A DNA stretch of 64,000 bases from Siphonodentalium dalli (lineage: Eukaryota; Mollusca; Scaphopoda; Gadilida; Siphonodentaliidae): contig CP136063.1 in NCBI GenBank assembly GCA_032622095.1, positions 119,120,723-119,184,722 on the forward strand, written 5' to 3'. The first letter of the stretch is position 1; each line of letters opens with the position of its first letter. Below the pieces are notes generated by a model, which did no database searches, had not been told where the DNA came from, and was given only the letters and a program-made list of their open reading frames with translations. Of this stretch, positions 45,301-55,999 are shown piece by piece. The translations under genes were made by a program, and so were the position numbers.

Positions 45301-45585
45301 TGTCTCTTTGATTTTGCTGTACCATTTTGCCCGGATAGCCTCGCATATTGTCACACTTTGCCCAGTGCGGTGTCCCGCTTTGCCCAAAGGCACGGGCAAA
45401 GTGGGACAAAACAAGAGGTTCCAAAAGGGACATACCGAGATGTTGTTTAATATCAATGACCACCCGATTATATGCGCTGATGAATTGTATACCAATTAAC
45501 GGCTTTCCAGTTTTTTTCCGGCGAAAACCCTATCTAAAATTCCTTGAAAACATTTGGTGTCCCGCTATGCCCGGGTCTCCCCTAC
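42342..45585. mobile_element. TIR element (~3.2 kb) carrying a satellite array
   Basis: Begins TAGGGGAGACCCGGGCA, and the right end is its reverse complement. Over about 28 bp the termini differ at only two positions. The motif GGGCAAAGTGGGACA or its complement recurs just inside: near 42364, three times at 42708-42762, and three times at 45355-45413. This looks like an array of transposase binding sites near both ends. No transposase frame is visible, and most of the interior is a ~140-bp tandem array. A target duplication is not clear. Superfamily unassigned. Confidence 0.85.
42830..45080. repeat. ~140-bp tandem array inside the TIR element, with an orientation switch
   Basis: The core GGCCATTTTGGATC recurs about every 132-150 bp from 43467 to 45017 (12 direct copies). 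Three copies at 42895, 43019 and 43259 are inverted. The switch lies near 43340. Each unit also has GAATATTTAGATTGGCTTGG, TTTGTTTGACCTAAATCGGT and GAGAAATGGCATG. A ~236-bp block is additionally duplicated at 42960-43195 and 43196-43390. Many overlapping minus-strand frames of 60-80 codons come from the repeat. Confidence 0.9.
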
Positions 45586-45656
45586 ACGACGTAATATATG
45601 AAGCCAAAACCAGAGACAACGCCGCCAGTGACGTTATGTTTTTTGTCATTTGCGTC

Positions 45657-45791
45657 GGGGGGGGGGGGGGGGGGGAGGGGGAAACTGCGGGACACAACGT
45701 ACCGGGGGGTGGGGGTGGGGGGGGGGTACATAGGCGTAAAAAATGTACACGTAAATTTTTTCCTTATTCATTTAGGGGGGGGGGGGGGGGG
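45657..45791 (+). repeat. Poly-G tracts in a GC-skewed tandem pair
   Basis: G19 at 45657-45675, interrupted G runs at 45704-45726 and G17 at 45775-45791. Between and after them come GTAAAAAATGTACACG and GGAAAAAATTTGCATG with poly-T. Frames through these are glycine-rich and not real. G-quadruplex formation is likely in vitro. Confidence 0.9.
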
Positions 45792-46390
45792 TTGTCGGAA
45801 AAAATTTGCATGTAATTTTTTTCCAAATATGTATTTTCAGACTCACAACTTCAATTTTCTCTCATTTTATAGAATATGGATTAACCTTAATATCCAAATC
45901 ATATGTACATGAGTAGTACAATCCACCTAAAACAATTTTGGATAACCACTGTCTTGGTTTACATGTGATATTGACCCCATTAACCCTCTTAATAATGCCG
46001 ACTATGTCAGTGTCTACCAGTCGAATGCAGAATTCTACCCTGCGATCGCTTATCTGGCAAATTTTTACTGCAGAACTATCCCATGTATTAAACAATTTCT
46101 CCTCCAATGGTATCAGAAAACAGTTATATGCTGGTATCTCACTCATCTCATTTGCATCTTTTTCAAAGTCGAGGTAATGACTAGTTGTCATTTTTTAAAG
46201 TGCATACAAAGCGTTGCGATCACCAATATGACATCACGAGGTACAAATCTGCGTTCTACTGGCAGACAATGACCATTTTAGTCATAATAATCAAAACTAA
46301 GTTACCAAGCACCTTCTCGTGAATTGTATGCTCCGGTATTTTTTTCGGTTTCCGGTCAAACCGAGTTGTTGTCCGGCTGGGGTAGATTTG

Positions 46391-46471
46391 ATTTTTTTTT
46401 CTGGGGGGGGGGGGGGGGGCAAATGGTCAGTGGCAAAAAACTGCAGTTTTTGCTGTTTGGGGGGGGGGGGG
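46391..46471 (+). repeat. Second poly-T/poly-G cluster
   Basis: T10-CTG17 at 46391-46419 and G13 at 46459-46471. The module resembles the cluster at 45.7 kb in layout. Sequence accuracy in such homopolymers is doubtful. Confidence 0.85.
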
Positions 46472-46621
46472 AGGCGTACCCAAACCGAAGAAAAAACAGT
46501 TTTTTCCACCCTGTGTCTGCAGTTTTTTTCCGGCCCCCTCTTTATCAAAATTGACAACAGATACGATCAATACTCACTCATTGCATACGGATATGTGTGT
46601 TGCGGTGCGGTGGCCCTATAT

Positions 46622-47045
46622 ACACACGGCACAATCGTTTCGACGATTCTACGACCAATTCCACGATTCTGCGGCTTGACAACCACGGTGCTGCGGCAAA
46701 CACGAAAAAAACATTAAGAAATGAATAATTCCAGAAATATAGACAGTTATGTACCACATATTATATTTCTATTAGGTACGGCAATCTTCGATTCGATAAT
46801 CGGTAGAGAGTTCAGCACTAGACAGTTAGCACAACAATACATAATCTTTGACACAAATAGACCAGTTGTTTTTGGATTTACACACATCACTGTGTGAAAT
46901 TCGTCTTTAGAGTTGAGAAAATATATATAATGTCCTATAAAATACCTCAGTTATGTGATTGATGGCGCTGTGTCCATATTTGTGGGGGTAACATCGCACT
47001 CAATTGACAACGCCGAGTAGTCGACTATGACAACGACGATTGTGA
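46622..47045. repeat. Left member of an inverted repeat pair 9 kb apart
   Basis: 46622-46696 matches the reverse complement of 55683-55758 almost exactly (GCACAATCGTTTCGACGATT and onward). 47003-47045 matches the reverse complement of 55237-55280 less well. Island order is consistent with a long inverted repeat whose middle has diverged or been replaced. Confidence 0.7.
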
Positions 47046-47780
47046 GACCAGCAATTGAAATTTCATAAACTTGTGCTCACGAGAAGTAGTTTTCTAATGA
47101 ATGTCACGCTCGCTATAGACATGAATACGCATATGAATGACACGACATCAAGGCTACGAGATTAAGACTCTTTTATTTGGAGCCAGCTGTGGAAAATAAA
47201 GTAATGTCGAATCGTATATTGCTATACTGTACAGGTTTAATTTCCATATCTGTGCACCACAACTTACATGATTTAAATTTTCCGCCTATCCAATTTTCCT
47301 TCCGTCTGTCTGTACGCCTATAACTAGCAGCCGACTCACAATGCCTCGGTATTTTCTTATGGCCAACATGTCTTATTCTCAGTTGCGTTGTGGAATCGAT
47401 GGTGGGGAATGGTCGCCTTCATGTTAGAAATTAACTCCACTCATGAAACTTAATATTTTGTTTTGAGTATAATTCCATATTTTGACATCCAGGTATATAT
47501 ATCTATAAACGGTGAAAATTATATTCTATAATGATTTATTTATTTATGATTAAAATCTAGTTATCTAAAATATAATTTCCTCGCGCAGTCAAGATTTGCC
47601 TCCAGATATTACAATTCTATGACATTTATTTCCTATTAATTCTTAACTCATTTGAAGTATGCATGCACACACCAGTTTACCCAATTAAAAATACTACCGC
47701 AACAAAACACCCCATGTTAATAATAGGCCTATACCGGCAAGTTGGCGTCCGAACCGGGGGATCAGGGGTAGGGGGTCATA
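47046..47780. other. No feature recognised
   Basis: AT-rich, short frames only. It ends just before the retrotransposon 3' terminus. Confidence 0.35.
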
Positions 47781-48817
47781 AATCAGTATCAGTATCATTT
47801 AATTCTTTCACCATAGTACAATGGTATTAAGAACATACATGGTAATACATATAGCAATACATAATCAAACAAACAAGGTCGCAATGACGATGTTGTGATA
47901 ACTTTAAGGTTCAGATGAACCAGGAGAGCAATTCGCTCTTTTATGTATAATGTGTATGAATCTACAAAGGTTGCGTATAAACTTGGCTTTCTGTTTGAGA
48001 GAAGAATGGACAGTTTGCGACGATTGGGATACTTCAAATATGCATGTTTTATGTATAGTTTCCGTTCTTGGGATAGAGAGGGACACTCAAGTATAAAGTG
48101 ATACTCGTCACCCACAATATTTGTTTCACATAAAAGTGCACGTTCTCTCCGATAACGGTGTTTTATTCCAGCGCCCTATTTCGATTGGTAAAACATGATT
48201 GGCTGTTCTAAATCGAGCTAGAGTAACTATATTAGTATCTGATCCGTGAAAAATATATGATTCTTCACAGAAACCGTGTTTGAAAGATTTATAAGTATTG
48301 CCTTTACAAGATGATGTCATCGATGAATGCCAGTTCTGAACGAACTGATCCCTCATTTTATTTTTCAAATCCTTTATTAATCGTTTCTCGTCGATTCCAC
48401 GATTCTGAATGCTCCAAATAAAAGACATGCCTGCTTCATTTAGAATTTGTTTTATCGATTTAAACCATGGGGACGCAAATGATGTTTCATCGGCCATGGA
48501 TAAGGCAAGTTTATAATTTTTTTCACTCAACTGATTTTCTGAATTTGTAACAAGCTTAGTCCAGAATTTCATAATTTTTAAGTTGATATCAATATGCATT
48601 GGATACCTCCCAAGCTCCCCATATACCATATAAGAAGGTATTGATGTTTTTAATCCCAAGACCATTTTGCAAAATTTCAGATGTATTCCCTCAATGATAG
48701 AATTGTCACCCACACCCAAAACCTCACACCCGTAAAATAGGATTGGTGCGACTGAGGTGTCAAAGAGTTTTAACTGTGTTGATATTGTTAGCTTATGCGT
48801 ACGCGCGATTTTTATAA
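47781..48817 (-). pseudogene. LINE 3' part: post-reverse-transcriptase domain, zinc finger and 3' end
   Basis: Minus strand. From 48817 downward the frame reads KIARTHKLTISTQLKLFDTS, then ILFYGCEVLG, the region following the reverse transcriptase palm in many LINEs, and continues 230-odd codons to 48126. An extra A (AAAA here against AAA in the 53-kb relative) shifts the frame inside a CX2CX9HX4C finger, which continues in the frame of 47795-48115. The 3' end is a short tandem GATACTGATACTGAT at about 47781-47795, as in CR1/L2/RTE-type elements. It is the continuation of 52758-54975, from which two DNA elements separate it. Confidence 0.85.
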
Positions 48818-50575
48818 TAGAGACCTTTCGCATCCTCACGTTTACGATTACGAATACGGATAGCTATTCGTAGTCGTAAGTCTATCCGTATGACCAAAAA
48901 GTCCTTTCGCAAAACGATTACGCGTAAGAGGTTTGACGAACACGTACGATCATTATTTCGTACCACCTTTACAACCCAAAGCGTGTGTTTGGTATCCAGT
49001 CCCTTAACACTTCACTTATCGTCTCATATGCAACAATGCGATAATCATGACATGTTAATTTTGTCAATAATTCGACCAGTCACAACGTATGACCCGGGAT
49101 TCTCGTGATATATTGTGGCAATACAGGTATACATGCCAGGTCATATGTGGTGGAAATTCAGTTCGCTGTTAGCATGGATGACCAGATAGACGTTGTGCTG
49201 ATGGGGAAGAGGGGTTCCTGAATTTGGACCTCACATCAACCACGACGCCATCGTTCAAACCCCTTCAAGTCCGCGAATTGATTTCAATGCGATTTCGGCT
49301 TCACCTCTTTGGGTGACATAAGGTTGATGAGCTCGCTGATGTGCATCACTTCTGATTTGTTACTACCAAATCGAAACAAAGTCGACACGGTAGAAGCGAT
49401 GTGCATCAAGTTGCTTTTTTGTCAGATATTTGACAAACCCGCAAAATTTCGTTGAACAAAATGTTGATAAATAACATGTTTTGGGCAATGTTATGATATA
49501 GTTGACTGTGGTTAGCATTAATTTTGAGCAATTACTCGATTCTGATAACAGAAGCGGCATTTCAAAAAACAAATTGTTGTTGGAATCTGATGATATGCAT
49601 GGGGACATCTAATCGGATTGAGTACCTTTAAAATGCCGAATTTGTGCGTGTTTTTTAAATTAAAAATATATGCAAAGAACAAACCTGACAGAGACTGCTG
49701 ATCTATATGGTGATGTCGGTGGGTGTGCCAAATATTCTTTTAGTTACGGTTCAGGAACAGAAATCACTACTTACCAGTTGAATCGGGATCTAGGGTAGGT
49801 TCAGATTACTTAGATAGAAAGAGTACTTTATGTAACTTAGTAATCGGTTATGAATTCCATGTAATTTTAAAATGCCCTGCCTTACAGACTCTACGAGAGA
49901 GATATATAAAACCTAACTTCTACCGAAAACCGAATATTATTAAATTGAAAGAACTATTCAATTCGGGAAAGGGGAAGAGAACACAAAATCTTTCACTATT
50001 CATTAATAGTGTCATGCCATTCTTTATGCTCTCCTGAGGCATTCTATAACTGCACACGTTAGGACACCACCATGGGTTGTTGAATTAAATAATTGTTGAA
50101 TTTCACTATATATTGTGTACTATCTTGCCCATAATAATCACTCAAAACTCATCATGCATCGCGCACTATATACTGTATTTTTGGCGACTGGTTTCATAGT
50201 GCACTCCTCTTACTGTACAGTTTTGTGTCGCAGCCAGCGATGGCTATCCGTTGTGAATAGCGATCTTATTTCGCGAGAAGCTCGTGATTCACGACGACGA
50301 GTACAGTGATTGACAATTTAAACAGCATATTTAGGTCGTAGCTCAATACAGCTGTATGGTTTATATGATATACATATACAGTCTCGAACGGAGCAAAGCG
50401 ATATATTGCAGAAAATAAATTTCAGGTGTTATTTGAGCTTATTAGAAACCATGAAATCGTAAACGTTATTACGGATAGTAAAATACGAGAACGATTAGAA
50501 AGTACACAAATGTTGGTGACGTAGTACCCTATCCGTATCCGTAATCGTAAACGTGAGTTTTGCGAAAGGTCTCTA
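48818..50575. mobile_element. TIR element 1 (TAGAGACCTTTCGC ends) inserted in the LINE
   Basis: Ends are inverted over about 45 bp: 48818-48863 (TAGAGACCTTTCGC, then CTCACGTTTACGATTACG) against 50530-50575. TAA lies left and TTA right, consistent with the 3-bp TWA target of PIF/Harbinger elements with one change. Subterminal sequence is rich in CGTAATCG-type hexamers. No transposase frame of convincing length is present in the 1758 bp. The interior carries an unrelated LINE fragment at 49798-50037. Confidence 0.75.
49798..50037 (+). pseudogene. LINE C-terminal fragment inside TIR element 1
   Basis: 80 codons without ATG, closed by TGA at 50035. The frame reads GYEFHVILKCPALQTLRERY, the His-Cys half of the C-terminal finger seen in other LINEs here, with one upstream Cys and the other replaced. 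Strand is opposite to the surrounding LINE, and the residues differ clearly, so it is a different family. 5'-truncated remnant. Confidence 0.7.
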
Positions 50576-50578
50576 TTA

Positions 50579-52757
50579 GCGAGTTTGCGATATCCGTCCG
50601 ACGGGTACGGGTACCGGTAGATTCTGGTAGATTGGTGAAATTCGTCACGGTCATTTGCGTACTTTGAATGCAGCACATAAAGCGATAGGGATTTGGAACG
50701 GGCAGATGTATCTCATTGACTGGTAGTCTTTCACTAAAGTTTTCTCACTCAAAAGTACATTAGTTCTATGTAATAACAGTCAGCTATGCATTAATATATT
50801 TATTGCGCGATTTCATTGCCAAATCTCATTGATACATTTGTCATTTAAGCTATGTTTTATGTTCAAAGTATCGAGGCGGCTTCTAGCACTAAGATAACTA
50901 TGGAACGCCGATTTGTTTACTGACAAATGTCTTCACTCAAGTAATGACATGTGATGATAAGAGAGTGAGTTGATGGTGCTATACGCAGTCTCGGCACAGG
51001 GACGTGATTATAGAGGGTCTCCGCGTTGAGAAGGGGTGTCCACCTTCAAATTCCCAACTATACACCCCCTTGAACCACACCAATCAGAGGTTTGTGCCTA
51101 ATTCAAATTGTGCACCCCGTTGGGCTCTGCTTTCCCCCAACTGATCCTTCACTGTCCTGAATATTAGAGCAGTCTGTTCTAAATGGATCAGTAGTCTTGT
51201 TACAGAAGTCCTGTGATGGGAGGTCCACCTTGCCGACCAGTACGAGAACAATTTTGTAAATATGAACATGGAAATTGCAAAATCATAACATCTATATATA
51301 TAGTGGTCTAACACCATGCAGGCAAATTCACGCCCTGGATTGTTTTTCACAAATTAATTATCAGTTTTGACGAGCCACTGAATGTGGATAGACCAAGGCA
51401 CACCGGGTCGACCATGCATGGTTCGGTCTGGTGTGAGAACGTTTTGAAATCTGAACATGAAAATTTATAAATTATAGACTTTCCTCAAGCTTTACATTTG
51501 TTGGATATTTTCAACTTAACTGTTGGCCATATAGCCCGATTTTGTTTCTACCAAAAGTAGGAATATTTGCAAATGTTGGTCTAAAACAATAAAAAAAATC
51601 CCCACTAATACATTTTTGGAAAATCAAACTGAATGACAGAATAATTTCAACGTATGTTTGGTGCGTTAGGTATATGCAATTTCCAACTGTTGGGTGAGAC
51701 ACCCCACCCTCTCGCCACGTCACCTATCGACCCTTTGTGCATGGGCATAATTACACCGTGAATGTGTTACACGATTGAATACAACCGTTCAGTTATTGTA
51801 TCTTATGTGGTGGTGACTGATTTCTCATTTTAATATAGATATTTGACATTTGAACGGACATGACGCATTTGAACCCCAAGACTGTTGGATATTGTAGTGG
51901 CCGATATTGACACAAAATACTGATATACACACACCTCATACTCGGCACAATCTTATATACCGTCGTCAGAGCGACTTTTAGCTGTTTTCATTTTTTCGCA
52001 TAGAAGTGAAACAAACGCTCTTTATTCAAACCATATAATGAATAGTGTACCATTAAACACCCTTTATATTTAACAAGTTTTATTTTTCTACCTACATCCG
52101 GGTTTAGACCCAGACAAATATCCAAGTTCTTGGGATAAATATATCCTTGCCCGACCCTTCGAAAGATTCCACCCATTATCAATTGTATGACTAAATATTC
52201 TCAAACTAATATAAGGGGCAATTTCGGTCTTATATCTGACTAAAAGTACATGCACGTAGGACATTCTTGGACCCTGGTTCTAAAACAACATATTTTACAC
52301 CGAATAATGGTTGGATTATTAAATTAGCGTAATTGTATATTTGTGCTATCATAACATATTTTATCAGTCAGAAAATTCCATCTGTTCTAGACGAAACTCG
52401 AACGGTCTGGGAAATTATTTATGAAAGCAAGTTATTGAAAATGTTACCAAAATGGGTCAAAGAAAGACGCCACCCCCTTCCACTTTCGCCTCGTCCCTGG
52501 TGAATGCAAATCATTATCCACGCAGATGTCCATCATATAACCATAACAGCTAGTATAACGTCGGCCAAGAAAGCAAATGCGTATAACAATTTCTCTATAT
52601 CATATATCTATTGTGCTGCAATTGGCTCACCATACATTACCCGTCGATATGCTTAATTCTACCCGTAAAACAGTTTGCGATTTCAAAACGTGTACCGGTA
52701 CGGGTAGCTACCAGTACCCGTACCGGTACCCGTACCCGTTTGAAATCGCAAACTCGC
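50579..52757. mobile_element. TIR element 2 (GCGAGTTTGCGAT ends), abutting element 1
   Basis: Ends are GCGAGTTTGCGAT at 50579 and ATCGCAAACTCGC ending at 52757, followed inward by GGGTACGGGTACCGGTA and its complement. TTA lies left and TAA right, again TWA-like. Only 3 bp separate it from element 1. The interior carries a hAT-like copy and no transposase frame. Near the right end GTTTGCGATTTCAAAACG (52671) and CGTTTGAAATCGCAAAC form an extra dyad. Confidence 0.72.
50997..51726. mobile_element. Second, diverged hAT-like copy inside TIR element 2
   Basis: Starts CAGGGACGTG and ends near CCACGTCACC. Internal phrases match 23724-24538 in the same order: AATTCCCAACTA, then ATGGTTCGG, then ACCAAAAGTAGGAA, then GGGTGAGACA. 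It is shorter and more mutated. No intact target duplication is visible. Confidence 0.75.
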
Positions 52758-53092
52758 TAATTTCATACATGGCTTTCTCAGCTTTCATTGATAAGTCTTT
52801 CTTGGTTATCGTGAATGAACCAGATCGGCTAAACAAAATACCCAGGTAAGAAAATGTTTTCACCACTTCGATTTCCTTACCGTTTAGCCTAAACAGTAAA
52901 TGTCTGGGTAAGCTACCCTTGGAAAAGCAAATTATTTTAGTTTTTGCCACGTTGACTTTAAGGGCCCAATTCGAACAATAGTCCTCAAAGTAACTCAACT
53001 GACGCTGCAGATCATCGGCGGAATCGGAGAATAACACCGTGTCGTCTGAATATAAAATTATGAATAATTTCATATATCTGTCTAGTATAGTA
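52758..53092 (-). pseudogene. LINE reverse transcriptase segment with YSDD box
   Basis: Minus strand from 53092: MKLFIILYSDDTVLFSDSAD, then NWALKVNVAKTKIICFSKG, then TFSYLGILFSRSGSF, to EKAMYEI at the edge of TIR element 2. This is the catalytic box C and following thumb region. Ser replaces the usual Ala of YADD. It continues the reading from 53720-54975 once the nested copy is removed, and into 48817 once the two TIR elements are removed. Confidence 0.85.
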
Positions 53093-53719
53093 TCATTTAA
53101 TTCTTTCACCATAGTACAATGGTATTAAGAATATACATGGTATTACATATATAAATACATAAACAAACAAACAAGGTCGCAATGACGATGGTTGTGATAA
53201 CTTTAAGGGTCAGATGAACCAGGAGAGCAACTCGCTCTTTTATGTATAATGTGTATGAATCTACAAAGGTTGCGTATAATACTTGGCTTTCTATTTGAGA
53301 GAAGAATGGACAGTTTGCGACGATTGGGATACTTCCAATATGCATGTTTTATGTATAGTTTCCGTTCTTGTGATAGAGAGGGACACTCAAGTATAAAGTG
53401 ATACTCGTCACCGACAATATTTGTTTCACATAAAGTGCACGTTCTCTCCGATAACGGTGTTTTATTCCAGCGCCCAATTTCGATTGGTAAAACATGATTG
53501 GCTGTTCTAAATCGAGCTAGAGTAACTATATTAGTATCTGATCCGTGAAAAATATATGATTCTTCACAGAAACCGTGTTTGAAAGATTTATAAGTATTGC
53601 CTTTACAAGATGATGTCATCGATGAATGCCAGTTCTGAACGAACTGATCCCTCATTTTATTTTTCAAATCCTTTATTAATCGTTTCTCGTCGATTCCGCG
53701 ATTCTGAATGCTCCAAATA
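53093..53719 (-). mobile_element. 5'-truncated LINE copy nested in its own relative
   Basis: About 627 bp, nearly identical to the 3' part at 47781-48440, starting at GCTCCAAATAAAAG (minus 5' end) and ending in the same AATGATACTATACTA-type tail. It interrupts the reverse transcriptase between the palm and the YSDD box in the same orientation. GATAGA on one side and AGACAGAT on the other hint at a short, mutated target duplication. The finger CX2CX9HX4C is intact here, as CTLCETNIVGDEYHFILEC. The high similarity suggests this family was active after the host LINE inserted. Confidence 0.85.
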
Positions 53720-54975
53720 AAAGTCTATCCTCGCATTCGCGCGATATCGACTCCACTCCCACTATATCCGTGCTGGCGAGAAAATCTGTAAGGTCGTTAA
53801 CATAGAGACAAAAAAGAAAAGGGGATAAATTGTCACCCTGTTTCAAACCAATCATAGAGGGGAAGGGGTCTGATATTTCTCCATTACATACTACCCTAGA
53901 TTTAATATCCTTGTACATGTCAACAATGATGTTGTACATCTTGCCACCTATATTATTTAATGCTAATTTATACCATAAATAATCTATACGGACAGTATCA
54001 AAGGCCTTTTCAAAATCAATGAAGGCACAAAACAATTTCTTTTTCTTAAATTTACAAAGATCCATAAGCGTCTGTATCACAAACACATAATCCACAGTTG
54101 CGTAACCTTTCCTAAAGCCACTTTGATTTTCATGTATAACTACGCAAGAATCAGAAAAATTAGTTAACCGTCTGTTCAATATTGATGTGAATAATTTCCC
54201 AAGACAACTTGATATGGTTATACCCCTATAATTCGAGGGGTCGTCTTTCTTCCCTTTATTTTTATAAATCGGTATAATTGAGCCCGTGCGCCATGAGTCA
54301 GGTATTAATCCTGAGTCGAAAATGATATTAAAGATGTGCGTATAGACTGGTAATAACTTGGGCACTGATGCCTTAATATATTCATTGATTATTCCATCTT
54401 CCGAAGACGCTTTATTATTTTGAAGTTTACCAATGCAATATAATATTTCTTCGTCAGTTATGGGAATGTTTAACATGCGTGTACCTGTGGCATCCAAATC
54501 GACTTTGTTTTCGGTAACAAGTGTTGTATCATCAGGTAACTGGGAGTTAAGCTTTCTGAAGTGTTCTACAAGCATATCAATGTCAAGAGATGTATCACTA
54601 TATATGGCCCCTATTACCCTTAATGGTTTTCCAAAATGTCCTTTTATCAGTGTTTCGTATACTTTCCATCTGAATTTGCAAATTACTTTCATATTCACGT
54701 TTCGCCCTATTTGTGACTCTTTTATATTCACGTTCAGCTTGTCGTAGGCCTAGTTTTGTATTCTCGTTTGGTGTTTTAGCATATATGCGTTTGGCTTTTT
54801 TATAAGCTTTCCTTACGTAAACCACGCTTTGCAACTAGTTCGCTGTGTTGTTGTTTCAGGTCGCTGAATTTTCCTCAACTACATGGAACCGAAAGTCTTT
54901 TTCGCTGCATCTATCATTACGCCAGAAAGTGATGTGACTAATTCCGATATACTGTTACATGTGGAACTGTTGTTT
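53720..54975 (-). pseudogene. LINE 5' part: endonuclease-RT linker and reverse transcriptase palm
   Basis: Minus strand. The linker from about 54975 to 54598 is broken by stops and frame changes (KKAKRIYAKTPNENTK, then REYESNLQIQMESI). The frame 53676-54731 then gives the palm: DGIINEYIKASVPKLLPVYT, then DPSNYRGITISSCLGK, ENQSGFRKG, the catalytic Asp in CAFIDFEKAFD, and GLKQGDNLSPFLFCLYVND. It stops at the nested copy. No endonuclease domain is found upstream, so the copy is 5'-truncated near 54975. The family is not CR1-like as at 7 kb. L2, RTE or I-type affiliation is unresolved. Confidence 0.85.
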
Positions 54976-55236
54976 CGCATAGCTTCAGCGTATCCCTATA
55001 GGTTATTTTTTTATTTTGGCTACTTTCGGGACCAACCAACCCAATGTTCTACTGCATGTGGGGATCAGTAAATACACAGTACTGTATTGAATCCAGGACG
55101 TGTGCATTGTACAACGAAGGTACTGTTCCAAACATTTATTGATGCAGCATACATGGGCTTACACGCATAACTAAGCTGTCCGATCATGCAGTGACAGATA
55201 CGTCGTATATACAAATGAAAATTACTGTTCAACGAG

Positions 55237-55758
55237 TCGCACAATCGTCGTTGTCATGGTCGAAGCGGGGCGTTGTCAAATAGTTGATACTGTTACTGCA
55301 TTTCTGTGTGTAGTTTAATCGAATATTGCGTCAACGGAGGTACGAATTTGACAAATAATACATTTATGCTTATCAAAGCTTACGTTGGATGTTAATTTTC
55401 GCACTGTTAATGTCCCCTTGTAGCCCAAGAAACGACTTTTTGCGATCGGTTCGCGGTTCGATCGGATTATCCAGACTTGGCCGAGCCCATTGTTACTCAT
55501 TTTATGTATTGATCGCATCTTCGTATGTATTCCGTGAGTCAACCTGGTGGACCTGCAAAGTCTACTCTACACAATGCATACAAGAAGAAGCCCACTTTTA
55601 TCGTCCAAATTCAGTAAAAGGCCCCATTATCTAAGTTTGTCATAAAATATCACGTATAATAAGGCCGAAGAATCGTTGAACTGCCGTAGCACCGTGGTTG
55701 TCAAGCCGAAGAATCGTGGAATTGGTCGTAGAATCGTCGAAACGATTGTGCCGTGTGA
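55237..55758. repeat. Right member of the inverted repeat pair 9 kb apart
   Basis: 55683-55758 and 55237-55280 mirror 46696-46622 and 47045-47003. Together the pair brackets the whole LINE nest. Between the islands no similarity is evident. Confidence 0.7.
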
Positions 55759-55779
55759 TATATGTATAGCGGTTCACTG

Positions 55780-55903
55780 GTGGGGAAACAGCTTTCACCA
55801 TCATCGCTCCCGGTTAGAAAAAGACAGCTTTCTCGAAAACAATTTGACTATGGGGGAAAACTTACGCCAACCAGGAGCGATGGTGAAAACTGTTTCCCCG
55901 TCG
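55780..55903. mobile_element. 124-bp fold-back hairpin
   Basis: GGGGAAACAGCTTTCACCAT on the left pairs with ATGGTGAAAACTGTTTCCCC on the right, with arms about 36 bp and a ~50-bp loop. A 3-bp indel separates the arms. Same general design as the elements at 22.9 and 40.4 kb but unrelated sequence. Confidence 0.7.
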
Positions 55904-55999
55904 GTGAGTCGCTATATATATATACATACATACATATACACATATACACATGGCAACCGCAACGCACATATCCGGGGGCAAGGAGTGATACTAACAAAA

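Noticed and set aside
45348-45912. Glycine-rich frames of 104-155 codons
   Set aside because: They run through poly-G tracts and the TIR end; repeat translation rather than genes.
52708-54731. Scrambled gene order in the LINE as programmed rearrangement
   Set aside because: A nested, 5'-truncated copy of the same family in the same orientation explains the order fully.
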